Origin: Agriotes lineatus
Lineage: Eukaryota; Arthropoda; Insecta; Coleoptera; Elateridae
DNA: 64,000 nt
Direction: 5' to 3'
NCBI GenBank assembly: GCA_940337035.1
Contig: CALNHX010002670.1
Location: forward strand, 1-64,000
Shown here: in pieces, positions 12,548 through 20,828 of the stretch
Position numbering within the stretch: the first letter of the stretch is position 1
Layout of the letters: each line of letters begins with the position of its first letter
Made by a program: the position numbers and the translations under genes
Notes under the pieces: model-generated
The model's database searches: none
What the model was told of the DNA's origin: nothing
The model's input: the letters and a program-made list of their open reading frames with translations, nothing else

Positions 12548-12578
12548 CTCGCGTTTCACATGAAAGTGAATTGTAATC

Positions 12579-12857
12579 GTGATGGAATTAAGGGATGCTT
12601 TAACCGATGATTTTCTTCGTTTGCGGGAAGTGCCGGGCTCGGGCCGAATTTCGACCACGAAGATGCGGACGCTAGTTGGTGCTGTGTTAAATTTCAACAG
12701 CTGGCCGAGAAATTTCGCTGGTCTTCCCGCGAACAGGTCGCTGTGGCCGGGAAAAGTTTTGAAAGGCGACGCTCGAGGATGGTTTGATGGTTGGAGCCTA
12801 GAAGGAAGAGATGCGTTTAAGCTAAGTACTTCAGTTAGGAAATACTCGGATTGCTAA
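12579..12857 (+). CDS. gag-like leader frame of the deleted gypsy element
   Basis: A 92-codon frame begins 47 bp after the LTR, at ATG 12579. It contains REVPGSGRISTTKMRTLVGA and an LPANRSLWPGKVLKGDARGW stretch. Position and composition suggest the start of Gag, but no diagnostic motif is visible. Downstream to about 13430 the frame is broken, with gag-like pieces such as VKCWYEERNPSD in other frames. It is non-functional as it stands. Confidence 0.45.
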   Translation: MMELRDALTDDFLRLREVPGSGRISTTKMRTLVGAVLNFNSWPRNFAGLPANRSLWPGKVLKGDARGWFDGWSLEGRDAFKLSTSVRKYSDC

Positions 12858-13433
12858 TATTGCGAGGTTAAAAGGGGAATTTGGTTAATCTGATCGGTAT
12901 GCTCTGGTGAGAGTGGCAAGTTCTGTTAAATGTTGGTATGAGGAACGGAATCCTTCTGATCGCAACTGAGAAAATTTAAAATTTGATCTACAAATTGCGT
13001 TTCCTCGAAAACGTAATGCTGGTTTTAAGTTATCTGAGTTTAGCAATTTTAACAGCGATTTGTGTCCTTATATGAGAACTATATTACGGACGAACATGAA
13101 GAATCGTGTTGAAAAGTATTTAAATAAACTTAATTGCTAAGAAATATTAATTCTGGCCATTCTGCCTTGTGGAATTATTTTTTTGTTAAAGCTGCTAAGG
13201 AGGCGGGGCTGTTAATGTAGCAGTTCTTTAAAATAATGGCAAAAATAGCTAACTAAGTCCATTAACTGCCAAACTTGTTTGAAATTTTTCGGAACTGGAT
13301 AATTAAGTAAAGCTTTGTTTTTTTTATCAAATTTAACGAAAGTAGAGCAGAACAAAAATGATAGAACCCGTCACCTTAGTAATGCACTAAGAGTTGGAAC
13401 CTTAGCTACAAGCAGTAGCTATTAAAGAATAAG

Positions 13434-13676
13434 TTGTTATATTCTATAGAAAAAGGTGTTTTTTGCGTTAAATGCGGACACGGCGTTACATCCTGTTGGG
13501 CCAAAGAAAGGGTTACAAAGGGTCCTAGGCCCAATTTAAATATGTGCTCGAGGAATTTTACACCTCTTTTTACGCCTGTGTTAATTAACAACATACTTGT
13601 GTATTGCTTAGTAGATTCCGGCGCGGATTGTTCCCTGATAACCGAAAGAATAGCTACACAGGTTGGAGCTCATTGA
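13434..13676 (+). pseudogene. zinc-knuckle remnant plus aspartic protease of gypsy element
   Basis: The frame contains GVFCVKCGHGVTSCW, a CCHC nucleocapsid knuckle with shortened spacing (three residues fewer than usual between the second Cys and the His). It is followed by ILVYCLVDSGADCSLI, the retroviral-type protease active site (D-S-G-A). The frame stops shortly after at 13676. It lies in the usual gag-protease order within the element. Confidence 0.8.
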
Positions 13677-13904
13677 ACTTTTACCTTGATGCGCACAATT
13701 TTGATTGTTTCTTGTGAGGGTGTCACGCTGGAATTCGATTTTCATATCGTAACGAATTCACCTGAGTTTGACATATGATGTACTCTTCAGGGTAGCGAGC
13801 GTCAGTGCCTATTAGATCTACTTGACACACATTTGGAAATGTTCACAAATCGCAATAAATTTCGTAGTATAACCTGCGGCGAAATGGCTATAAAGTTAAC
13901 TTCT

Positions 13905-14048
13905 GACCGATTTGTTTCTTACCACCCATATCGCCCGTAGTAGAACGACAGCAAGTGCGAGAAATTATCAGTGAGCTACTCCAAAATAACATTATTCAAA
14001 AAACTCCTCTCCGTTCGCTAGCCCCGTGCTGCTTGTTAAGAAAAAACG
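13905..14048 (+). pseudogene. N-terminal reverse transcriptase fragment of gypsy element
   Basis: With a frameshift near 13935, the translation gives VVERQQVREIISELLQNN, IIQKTPLRSLAPCCL and LRKNDG. This corresponds to the start of gypsy reverse transcriptase (the region before the first catalytic Asp). The coding sequence then breaks off at the 3' LTR copy. Confidence 0.75.
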
Positions 14049-14356
14049 ATGGTTGCGGCGACTAATACATGTTAGGTTCTAGCTGAATTCAGCCCTTCGG
14101 TGGTGTTGTTTTCTTGACCTTTGAGATCACAGGCGCTATTAATTATACGGTCTGCGAGACGGCTGCTTAAAATAGGGAAAGAATATTGGGTTATAACTTC
14201 GAATGCGTCCTGTAAGCGGGCAGATTTCGTCTCCGGAGGCTGACCCGAGGGTGTCAGCGCAGAGCGTTATTTAAATACGGTGTAATTCACTTATTTAATA
14301 GAGCTGGTGCGATACCTTGTTTTAACTGACACTTTTATTATTTGATTGCGTTAACA
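14045..14356 (+). repeat. 3' LTR copy (5'-truncated) of the deleted gypsy element
   Basis: The same 312 bp as 12220-12531, with a few substitutions. It is preceded by RT codons rather than a polypurine tract, so its 5' part was removed by the deletion. The junction sits in AACGATGG, where pol and LTR share microhomology. Confidence 0.85.
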
Positions 14357-14390
14357 TACATGTTACTGGGGGCTTCAAAGTTGTTACTAC

Positions 14391-14559
14391 TGCAGTGTTA
14401 GTGGTGGATAGGCTTACTAACTGCATTAATATTAGAATTGTATTCAGAGAAATAAAACACGAGGTTTCAGTTTCAAACATAAAAGACAATTGTTTATTTA
14501 TCAAAAACATATATATGTAACCTAGTAATCTATACTAGGTCACATGCAGTCATGCTGCA
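14391..14559 (-). repeat. 3' LTR (169 bp) of the miniature gypsy element
   Basis: Matches 20654-20822 over its whole length, with few differences. It contains AATAAA-type sequence and is flanked outside by the target repeat CTAC. Confidence 0.9.
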
Positions 14560-14579
14560 TAGCTTCCCCCCCAAAAATA
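14560..14579 (-). promoter_or_regulatory. polypurine tract
   Basis: On the minus strand, TTTTTGGGGGGGAAGC lies directly upstream of the 3' LTR. This is the expected plus-strand priming site. Confidence 0.75.
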
Positions 14580-14630
14580 TTTGATTTGGTTATCTGGGGT
14601 TATTTTATGAGAAGAAAAGGCTATGGAGAA

Positions 14631-14849
14631 CTATACATCTGAAGGATTACCGCTGAACTGAATTTCGTTCAATAGCATGACCAATCTTTCAAATGACTTT
14701 CCGGCATAAGCTTGAATCAAACGTTGTTTAATCTTTGTGTATGAAAAATCCTGTGACTCAATTTGGCTCTGAGCAAAGTGTCTTTCCGCCAAAGTGAAAT
14801 ATAGTTCGATGTCATTCGCTTGGAATTCAGGAAATGCCAGACGGTTCAT
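14631..14849 (-). pseudogene. gag fragment of the miniature gypsy element
   Basis: A 72-codon minus-strand frame opens MNRLAFPEFQANDIELYFTL and continues with YTKIKQRLIQAYAGKSFERL. It matches the usual gypsy gag pattern in which a P-x-F-x2-x-D/N-x2-LWF-like start leads into a capsid helix with Y..LK..LI..F. The middle of capsid is missing, and no nucleocapsid, protease or pol follows. It is all that remains of the coding region. Confidence 0.7.
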
Positions 14850-15681
14850 TACCCAGGGAGTCTGGAACGATCAGTGTAAAATATCACTCACGTTAGAATT
14901 GGTCGCAGGCCAGTAGTGATGTCAACTTTTGTTACTTTTCGGTACTTGTAACGATTCGTTACTTTTCGTTGTAGTATACGTTACCAAGTACTCGTTTATT
15001 CTAAAGTCATCTTCCGTCGCAACCAGTTCGGATCGAGTATAGGCCATTCAGTAAACACAAAAACATATAAATTTTTTTGAAGTTGGCATATACGTAAAAT
15101 TTGTCTGCTAGGGATTCTGTATTTTGGTTTGCAAAGGTTTCCATGCCTGCATACAGGTGACTTTAAATTTAAAAATGACAATTAATAAATATCGTTAATT
15201 CAGTGTCAAAGTACATACTATTCTGGAAATGCTTGCCTGAACTTTTATAAAATGTAATAAAAATACTTATTAATAAATGTATCCAATACAGTATTTGTTT
15301 AACATCATTAAAAGTAGTTATGACAGATGCAAATTAAATGTCGCACTCTTAACCTATTTGTTTTAGTAACTTTTTGTAAATACATTCCTAGACAAAAGAT
15401 GCATTTTGGAAGTACACTCATGTAACTTTAGAAATCAAAGGCAACTTTGTGTTTTTATGTTTAGTGAACATACTATACCTAAAAGTTAAGCGAGAGTATC
15501 CGTTGGTTTCAGATTGAGTGGCGAGTACTGGGAGTACTCCTCGCACACGGAGGAGCTGCGAAAGCTGACGTAAACAAACAAAACTGAATGCTTACTTCTT
15601 TATTTCTGAGAATTGAGCATTGCGCTCAGGGATTATGCACACGTAACATCAGGAGTTGCATTTTTTACGCATTTACTATAT

Positions 15682-16216
15682 TGTTACGTTCTTAACGTTC
15701 GGGCTATTTAAAATTATACGACAAACATGGGTTCAAACATTTATTTACAACAATGAATTATTACGATTATTGTTATTTACAAGCACACGAGAATTATCAA
15801 GCAGATTACAAATTAATACGAGCACTAACGAACTATCGGTACATTTATTAACACATTTATTTATATCACTCTTAAACACTAACGATTATATATTTATTTA
15901 TCTCTATTAGTTATATGTACACGCGGTTATTTATATGGGGGCTTCTAACAAGCCTCTCCCTGAGTTCGAACTGCCGGAGAATTATTTCAGAACTGCCTGT
16001 GGGTGAACTCCGCCCGCTTATATATCGCGCCAGTAAATTCTTCCAGAAGCCTCCAGTTGTTCTCGGCAACAGTGACGTGTCGCGTCAGGGCCGCTCTAGC
16101 ATCGACTGGAAAATGAGTCATTCGCGTACACCTGCGTTCAAGGCCGCCCCCCCGTCTCTGGAATTTCTAGTATAATCGAGGCATCGGGGCAAATAACCGT
16201 CAGCCGAATCGTTACA
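15682..16216 (-). repeat. 3' LTR of gypsy element (535 bp)
   Basis: Collinear with the right LTR except for a 27-bp gap near 16150, where the right copy has CGGCGGCCTATGATTCACGC and following bases. Just inside, the minus strand reads AAGGCGGGGGCAG, a plausible polypurine tract. Confidence 0.93.
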
Positions 16217-19006
16217 CTGCCCCCGCCTTAGATCGTTCTGTCCCAGAACGAGTTGCGTCGGGTGCCTGTCTTCTCGCTCTTGTGGGGGTCCGATGGCGGT
16301 ACCTGCAGGCGGCGCCCCTCCCGCACACGGACCGGCCGAAGAAGCAGCAGCCCACCGCGGTCTCCAGGCTTCGCAACAGCACACCTCGATCTGGACGCCG
16401 GTTGTCTCTTGTACTGCCGATCGGTAGGCCATCAGGAACAGGTGCATGTACTGGCCCCAGTCACGCCGATGCTCGGAAACTCCCTTGGGCAGATGTTTTC
16501 CCATGGTTCCGTTCATCCTTTCCACCATGCCGTCCGATTGAGTATGGAGGGCAGTGGTCCGGATCTTGCGTATCCCCAGTGGCTTACAGACTTTCTGGAA
16601 CGGTCCAAACTCGAAATTCCGGCCCTGGTCGCAATGTAACTCCAGGGGCACTCCAAAACGGCTGAAGCACTCCTTCACCAGAACATCAGTGACAGTACCG
16701 GTCTCTTTCTTCGGAACGGCGTACGCTTCGGGCCACTTGGTGAAGTGGCCCATGCACACCAAGATGTATTTATTTCTCGCTTCGGTTTCGGGGCATGGTC
16801 CGACGATGTCAATGGCTATACCCTCGAATGGACCACCGACGTTGTACTGCCACCTCGAAGCTCTACGTCTTCCAACCGGTCCGTTTTCCGTAGCGCATGC
16901 TTCGCACCTCCGGCACCACTCTCGGACGTCACCTTCGCAGCTTGCCCCGTAGAACCTTTCTTGGACCTCTTGCCACGTCTTCTTCAATCTGAAGTATCCC
17001 CCAGAGGAGCCATCATGCAGGTGGCGCAGCACCTCGGCCACTCTACTCCTTGGAACCATCGATCGTGATCTCGTTGCCCTACTGTCCTCATCTTCCAAGA
17101 TTCTGGTCAGGACGTTGTTGTCCAGCTGCAAGAAGTCCCAATGCGCCCAATAAGCCTCCACTGTTGCGTTGGTGGCGGGGACCTCCTGCCAGATAGGTCG
17201 ACGGCCATCTTGCTTCCAGGCTATAACCGCGCCTAAGTCGGGGTTGTTCTCCTGGCTACTCTGCAACTCGTCTGGCTCCCACGAGTCGTCGACCACAGTG
17301 GTACGATTAATGGGTACCGCACGACTCTCCAGTCTCGAACAGTGGCCGCAGTCCGCAGGGCAGGGCCTCTTGGATAACGCATCGGCGTTGCGGTGGACTG
17401 TACCAGGTCGATGATTTATTTCCAAGTCGAACTTTTCTAGGCGCTCGATCCACTCAGCCACCTGCCCTTCAGGGTTCTTGCACTGCAGCAGCCATCTCAG
17501 AGCAGGATGATCGGTCCTCAGCAAGACTCTTTTGCCAAACTCAACTGATTTATGTCTTCCTACGTCAGTACGGCCGCTGGGATGATCTCCGCACTCGACG
17601 ATGTCTTGGTACCGGGCCACCAAATCTTCTATCTTCTTCCGTTTTCGTTGGCTCATGCTCCCTCCCAGTATTGGGTTCCTCCTGACAGTTGCCAGTTCCC
17701 TGCTGACGTTCATCATCCTTACTGGGACCCCAAGCCCAGTCTTCATCAACGTCTTCCCTACCAGGATACCATGAGTGAGCTTATTGCCACCATCAGGCTC
17801 GACCACGCGCACCACGTTGCCCCGGAGATCGCCATCCAGGTATGCATCCACGACCCTCTCGGCTCGTCCTTGCAGAGTAACATCTTCCGCCCATACCACT
17901 TGTGCCGCGATCTCCCCTCTTGGGTGTCGGGAAAGATCCTCCCCACCCACGTGCAACTCGCCGCGTCTCAGGTCCAAAGCGCACTCACACTTATCCACAA
18001 CATCCATTCCCAGGATGCACTCGTCCCCACTGTCAGCATAATCGGGCTCAACCACGCGCACCACGTTGCTCCGGAGATCGCCATCCAGGTATGCATCCAC
18101 GACCCTCTCGGTTCGTCCCTGCAGAATAACATCTTTCGCCCATACCACTTGTGCCGCGATCTCTCCTCCTGAGTGTCGGGAAAGCTCCTCCCCACCCACG
18201 TGCAACTCGCCGCGTCTCAGATCCAAAACGCACTCACACTTATCCATAACATCCACTCCCAGGATGTACTCGTCCGCACTGTCAGCCATCAGGTCCCGAT
18301 GCTTGAGGGTTTGATTCCCAATCTTCAAATCAGTTTCCCCATGTGTGGTTACCGCGCCCCCCGTGGCAGTGCGAAGGCGTGTCTCGTTGTGCAGCAGCTG
18401 ACCCTCGTCCCTTACTACGTCGGACCTGGCGATGGACTTCGTCGCTCCAGTATCCAACAGCAGAGACCGAACTCTTCCATTTATTTTCTCATCAAGCTTT
18501 TGGACTACTTTCTCTTCTGCGGCTTCCAGCTCTTCCTGCCCGGCCTTCAGCTCTTCTCGTGCTTCCTGCCCGGCTTCCAGCTGTTCCCCAAGATCCTCTT
18601 GTGCTTTTTCTGCCTCCTTTCGTCCGGATCTCAATTCTTCCTTAAGTTCATCCTTGAGGTTTTCTTGAGTGGCTTTCAATTTTTCCTCAAGTTTTTCTGC
18701 CTTCTTTCGGCCGGCTTTCCATTCCTTAAGTCTTTGGTCTGCTTTCTCTTGCTCGGCCTTCAGCCATTCCTTAAGTACTTTCTTGAGGTCTTCTTGTGCT
18801 TTTTCTTCCGCGGCTTTCGATTCTGCTTGCGCTTTTTCTGCCTTCTCCTGCCCAACTTGGATTTCTTTCCTAAGATCCTCTTGTGCTTTTTCCGCTTTCT
18901 CTTGCGCCTTCTCTGCCTTGTCCTGGCTAACTTGCATCAGTTGCAAAAGTTGCCTTAATTGGGCTTCCATTTTGCTGCTTTGAGATCTCGTCAAAGGCAT
19001 CCACAC
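16118..19006 (-). CDS. gypsy Gag-Pol-like polyprotein lacking reverse transcriptase
   Basis: A 962-codon uninterrupted frame. Residues ~12-175 are a Lys/Glu/Ala/Gln-rich coiled coil in the Gag position, without a CCHC knuckle. The protease active site SLLLDTGATKS lies at 181-191. Two tandem 83-residue copies (about 241-323 and 324-405) follow the protease core. Residues ~460-490 jump straight to the end of RNase H (RTDHPALRWLLQ, ~497-508), so the whole reverse transcriptase is missing. The integrase zinc region keeps H..C..C, but the second His position is Tyr (GGYF). The catalytic core is intact: D733 (IDIVGP), D793 (HCDQG) and E829 (MVERMNG) with DD35E spacing. After ~872 the frame appears shifted, and it ends inside the 3' LTR. 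It could make protein but cannot support its own reverse transcription. Confidence 0.9.
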   Translation of the reverse strand: MWMPLTRSQSSKMEAQLRQLLQLMQVSQDKAEKAQEKAEKAQEDLRKEIQVGQEKAEKAQAESKAAEEKAQEDLKKVLKEWLKAEQEKADQRLKEWKAGRKKAEKLEEKLKATQENLKDELKEELRSGRKEAEKAQEDLGEQLEAGQEAREELKAGQEELEAAEEKVVQKLDEKINGRVRSLLLDTGATKSIARSDVVRDEGQLLHNETRLRTATGGAVTTHGETDLKIGNQTLKHRDLMADSADEYILGVDVMDKCECVLDLRRGELHVGGEELSRHSGGEIAAQVVWAKDVILQGRTERVVDAYLDGDLRSNVVRVVEPDYADSGDECILGMDVVDKCECALDLRRGELHVGGEDLSRHPRGEIAAQVVWAEDVTLQGRAERVVDAYLDGDLRGNVVRVVEPDGGNKLTHGILVGKTLMKTGLGVPVRMMNVSRELATVRRNPILGGSMSQRKRKKIEDLVARYQDIVECGDHPSGRTDVGRHKSVEFGKRVLLRTDHPALRWLLQCKNPEGQVAEWIERLEKFDLEINHRPGTVHRNADALSKRPCPADCGHCSRLESRAVPINRTTVVDDSWEPDELQSSQENNPDLGAVIAWKQDGRRPIWQEVPATNATVEAYWAHWDFLQLDNNVLTRILEDEDSRATRSRSMVPRSRVAEVLRHLHDGSSGGYFRLKKTWQEVQERFYGASCEGDVREWCRRCEACATENGPVGRRRASRWQYNVGGPFEGIAIDIVGPCPETEARNKYILVCMGHFTKWPEAYAVPKKETGTVTDVLVKECFSRFGVPLELHCDQGRNFEFGPFQKVCKPLGIRKIRTTALHTQSDGMVERMNGTMGKHLPKGVSEHRRDWGQYMHLFLMAYRSAVQETTGVQIEVCCCEAWRPRWAAASSAGPCAGGAPPAGTAIGPPQEREDRHPTQLVLGQNDLRRGQCNDSADGYLPRCLDYTRNSRDGGAALNAGVRE
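17792..18283 (-). repeat. tandem in-frame 249-bp duplication within protease/linker region
   Basis: Two adjacent copies encode DxxDEYILGVDVMDKCEC... and DxxDECILGMDVVDKCEC..., each 83 residues. They differ at several positions but keep the same frame, so the duplication is not brand new and has not been disrupted. Confidence 0.88.
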
Positions 19007-19129
19007 TATCCACTTAAATTTATTTATCTGACCGTCGTTTTATCGGCACTTGTTAACAATTTAATTATTTAATGTTTGTTCAATAATTTTCTTATAGCCC
19101 CCGGTACAAAACCTCACACCGACACCGCT

Positions 19130-19691
19130 GTTACGTTCTTAACGTTCGGGCTATTTAAAATTATACGACAAACATGGGTTCAAACATTTATTTACAACAA
19201 TGAATTATTACGATTATTGTTATTTACAAGCACACGAGAATTATCAAGCAGATTACAAATTAATACAAGCACTAACGAACTATCGGTACATTTATTAACA
19301 CATTTATTTATATCACTCTTAAACACTAACGATTATATATTTATTTATCTCTATTAGTTATATGTACACGCGGTTATTTATATGGGGGCTTCTAACAAGC
19401 CTCTCCCTGAGTTCGAACTGCCGGAGAATTATTTCAGAACTGCCTGTGGGTGAACTCCGCCCGCTTATATATCGCGCCAGTAAATTCTTCCAGAAGCCTC
19501 CAGTTGTTCTCGGCAACAGTGACGTGTCGCGTCAGGGCCGCTCTAGCATCGACTGGAAAATGAGTCATTCGCGTACACCTGCGTTCAAGGCCGCCCCTCG
19601 GCGGCCTATGATTCACGCGCCGGCAGCCGTCTCTGGAATTTCTAGTATAATCGAGGCATCGGGGCAAATAACCGTCAGCCGAATCGTTACA
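19130..19691 (-). repeat. 5' LTR of gypsy element (562 bp)
   Basis: Full-length LTR that includes the 27 bp missing from the left copy. It contains GGCCGCCCCTCGGCGGCC, a near-palindrome at the spot of the difference. It is followed outside by the target repeat ATAT. Confidence 0.93.
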
Positions 19692-20634
19692 ATATGAAAG
19701 AGATGTTAAAACAACCTGATTAAGAGGCCTGCTTTTGTTTTCAAAGTAACCTTATGGAAAAACAGGTGCTAGCAACCTACCTGGTCACGTTTTTTTAACA
19801 TGCGTTAATAATAGTTTCTTCGGGAAATTACCTATTTTATTTCACGGCATTAAAAAGTGTTAGTTAATAAATTTTTTCGTAAAACTACTGTTTGCTCATG
19901 ACTGCCTCTGTAAATGCTAGAGGGTTGGGGGTAAGTGCGCTTGCTTGTGACCAGGAGTCGAGTTTTTGCCATGTAGGAGGGAAGAAGGAATGAATTTTAA
20001 AATAAATATACAGTCCACTTTAAAGTTTGTTATTATTGGCCCCATTGGCCGACACAACTACTATGAAAGAAAACCTCCCCGAAGCATCGTTTATATGTTA
20101 ACACATATTAAACATTGTTTCGGGAAGTTACGTATTTCATTTTAGAGCGTTAGTCATAGCTAATGCATTTTTTCAGAGAATTATAAATGCAAGTAAACAT
20201 CCGAGGCCTCGTTTATGTGAACATTAAGCATTTCTTCGGGAAATTACCTATTTCATTTTAGAGCATTAAAAAATCCTAGCTAAGAATAAGAACGCCAAAC
20301 GCTGTTCGAATGTGCGTAAAAATATTTTCATGAAACAGCTACAGTTTCAGAGAGCGTTCTAATTTTCAACACAATCTCAAACTTAAGCTATGTATCGTAA
20401 GATGGCGATAAAATAAAAAGCAAGGTTAAACCAAATACTGTTGGGTGAACTAGTACTTGTTCACTCAACGACTATAGTAACTATTTTAAAAATGTAACGA
20501 ATACTTTTGCAAGTTGATATCCGTTACCTCGCATCTTGCAGGGTAACCAGTACTCGTGTAACGAATAGTTACTTTTTTGACATCACTACAGGCCAGGTAT
20601 ATTTTTCGAAGATCGGTGTTCGAAGTTTTATTTT

Positions 20635-20650
20635 ACGTTGGGAGTCACCA
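20635..20650 (-). promoter_or_regulatory. primer-binding site of the miniature gypsy element
   Basis: The minus strand reads TGGTGACTCCCAACGT three bases after the LTR end. It starts with the TGG expected from pairing with a tRNA CCA end. The tRNA species is not assigned. Confidence 0.7.
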
Positions 20651-20653
20651 TTA

Positions 20654-20822
20654 TGCAGTGTTAGTGGTGGATAGGCTTACTAACTGCATTAATATTAGAA
20701 TTGTATTCAGAGAAATAAAACACGAGTTTTCAGTTTCAAACATGAAAGACAATTGTTTATTTATCAAAAACATATATGTGTAACCTAGCAATCTATACTA
20801 GGTCACATGCAGTCATGCTGCA
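20654..20822 (-). repeat. 5' LTR (169 bp) of the miniature gypsy element
   Basis: Partner of 14391-14559. The outer base pair of the LTR is followed by target repeat CTAC at 20823-20826. The mariner target TA at 20827-20828 comes directly after that. Confidence 0.9.
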
Positions 20823-20828
20823 CTACTA

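Larger units (their letters stand above)
12168..14356 (+). mobile_element. internally deleted Ty3/gypsy LTR retrotransposon
   Basis: Two direct repeats of 312 bp (12220-12531 and 14045-14356) differ at only a few positions and end in TTAACA. Between them lie, in order, a primer-binding-like site, a short gag-like frame, a zinc-knuckle remnant, an aspartic protease and the first ~45 residues of reverse transcriptase. The remainder of RT, RNase H and integrase is missing. The right repeat follows directly after RT codons rather than a polypurine tract. This means a deletion joined pol to the inside of the 3' LTR, so the true LTR start must lie left of 12220. TGTAGTTACC at about 12167 is a candidate. 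Confidence 0.85.
15682..19691 (-). mobile_element. Ty3/gypsy retrotransposon, non-autonomous (no reverse transcriptase)
   Basis: LTRs at 15682-16216 and 19130-19691 begin TGTTACG and end CGTTACA. A 4-bp target duplication ATAT (15678-15681 and 19692-19695) flanks them. The element is inserted in the hAT body. The LTRs look nearly identical apart from 27 bp absent from the left copy, which suggests a fairly recent insertion. The internal part encodes one 962-codon frame on the minus strand, with protease, the end of RNase H and integrase but no reverse transcriptase. Confidence 0.93.
14914..20588. mobile_element. hAT element (TAGTGATGTCAA ends) carrying a nested gypsy element
   Basis: Terminal inverted repeats TAGTGATGTCAA and TTGACATCACTA are flanked by a perfect 8-bp target duplication CAGGCCAG (14906-14913 and 20589-20596). 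Without the nested LTR element the hAT body is about 1.66 kb, with no transposase recognised. Its right half holds three diverged copies of a motif around TTCGGGAAATTACCTATTT (near 19819, 20117 and 20237). Part of its left half (about 15315-15475) is related to sequence around the LTR insertion at 45011-46255, so this is a family with more than one copy here. Confidence 0.9.
14391..20822 (-). mobile_element. miniature gypsy-type LTR element with 169-bp LTRs, split by hAT insertion
   Basis: Two 169-bp direct repeats (14391-14559 and 20654-20822) begin TGCAGCATGA and end ACACTGCA in minus orientation. A 4-bp target duplication CTAC flanks the pair (14387-14390 and 20823-20826). Reading the minus strand, a tRNA-type primer site TGGTGACTCCCAACGT follows the 5' LTR after a 3-base spacer, and a purine tract (TTTTTGGGGGGGAAGC) precedes the 3' LTR. 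With the nested hAT (14914-20588) and its duplicated target removed, the whole element is only about 750 bp and its sole coding content is a gag scrap. This fits a TRIM-like derivative of a gypsy element. Confidence 0.88.

Noticed and set aside
17552..18958. Long + strand frames (206 and 261 codons) opposite the gypsy polyprotein
   Set aside because: They are antisense shadows of the repetitive, GC-rich 962-codon minus-strand gene; their products show no domains and mirror the tandem duplication.
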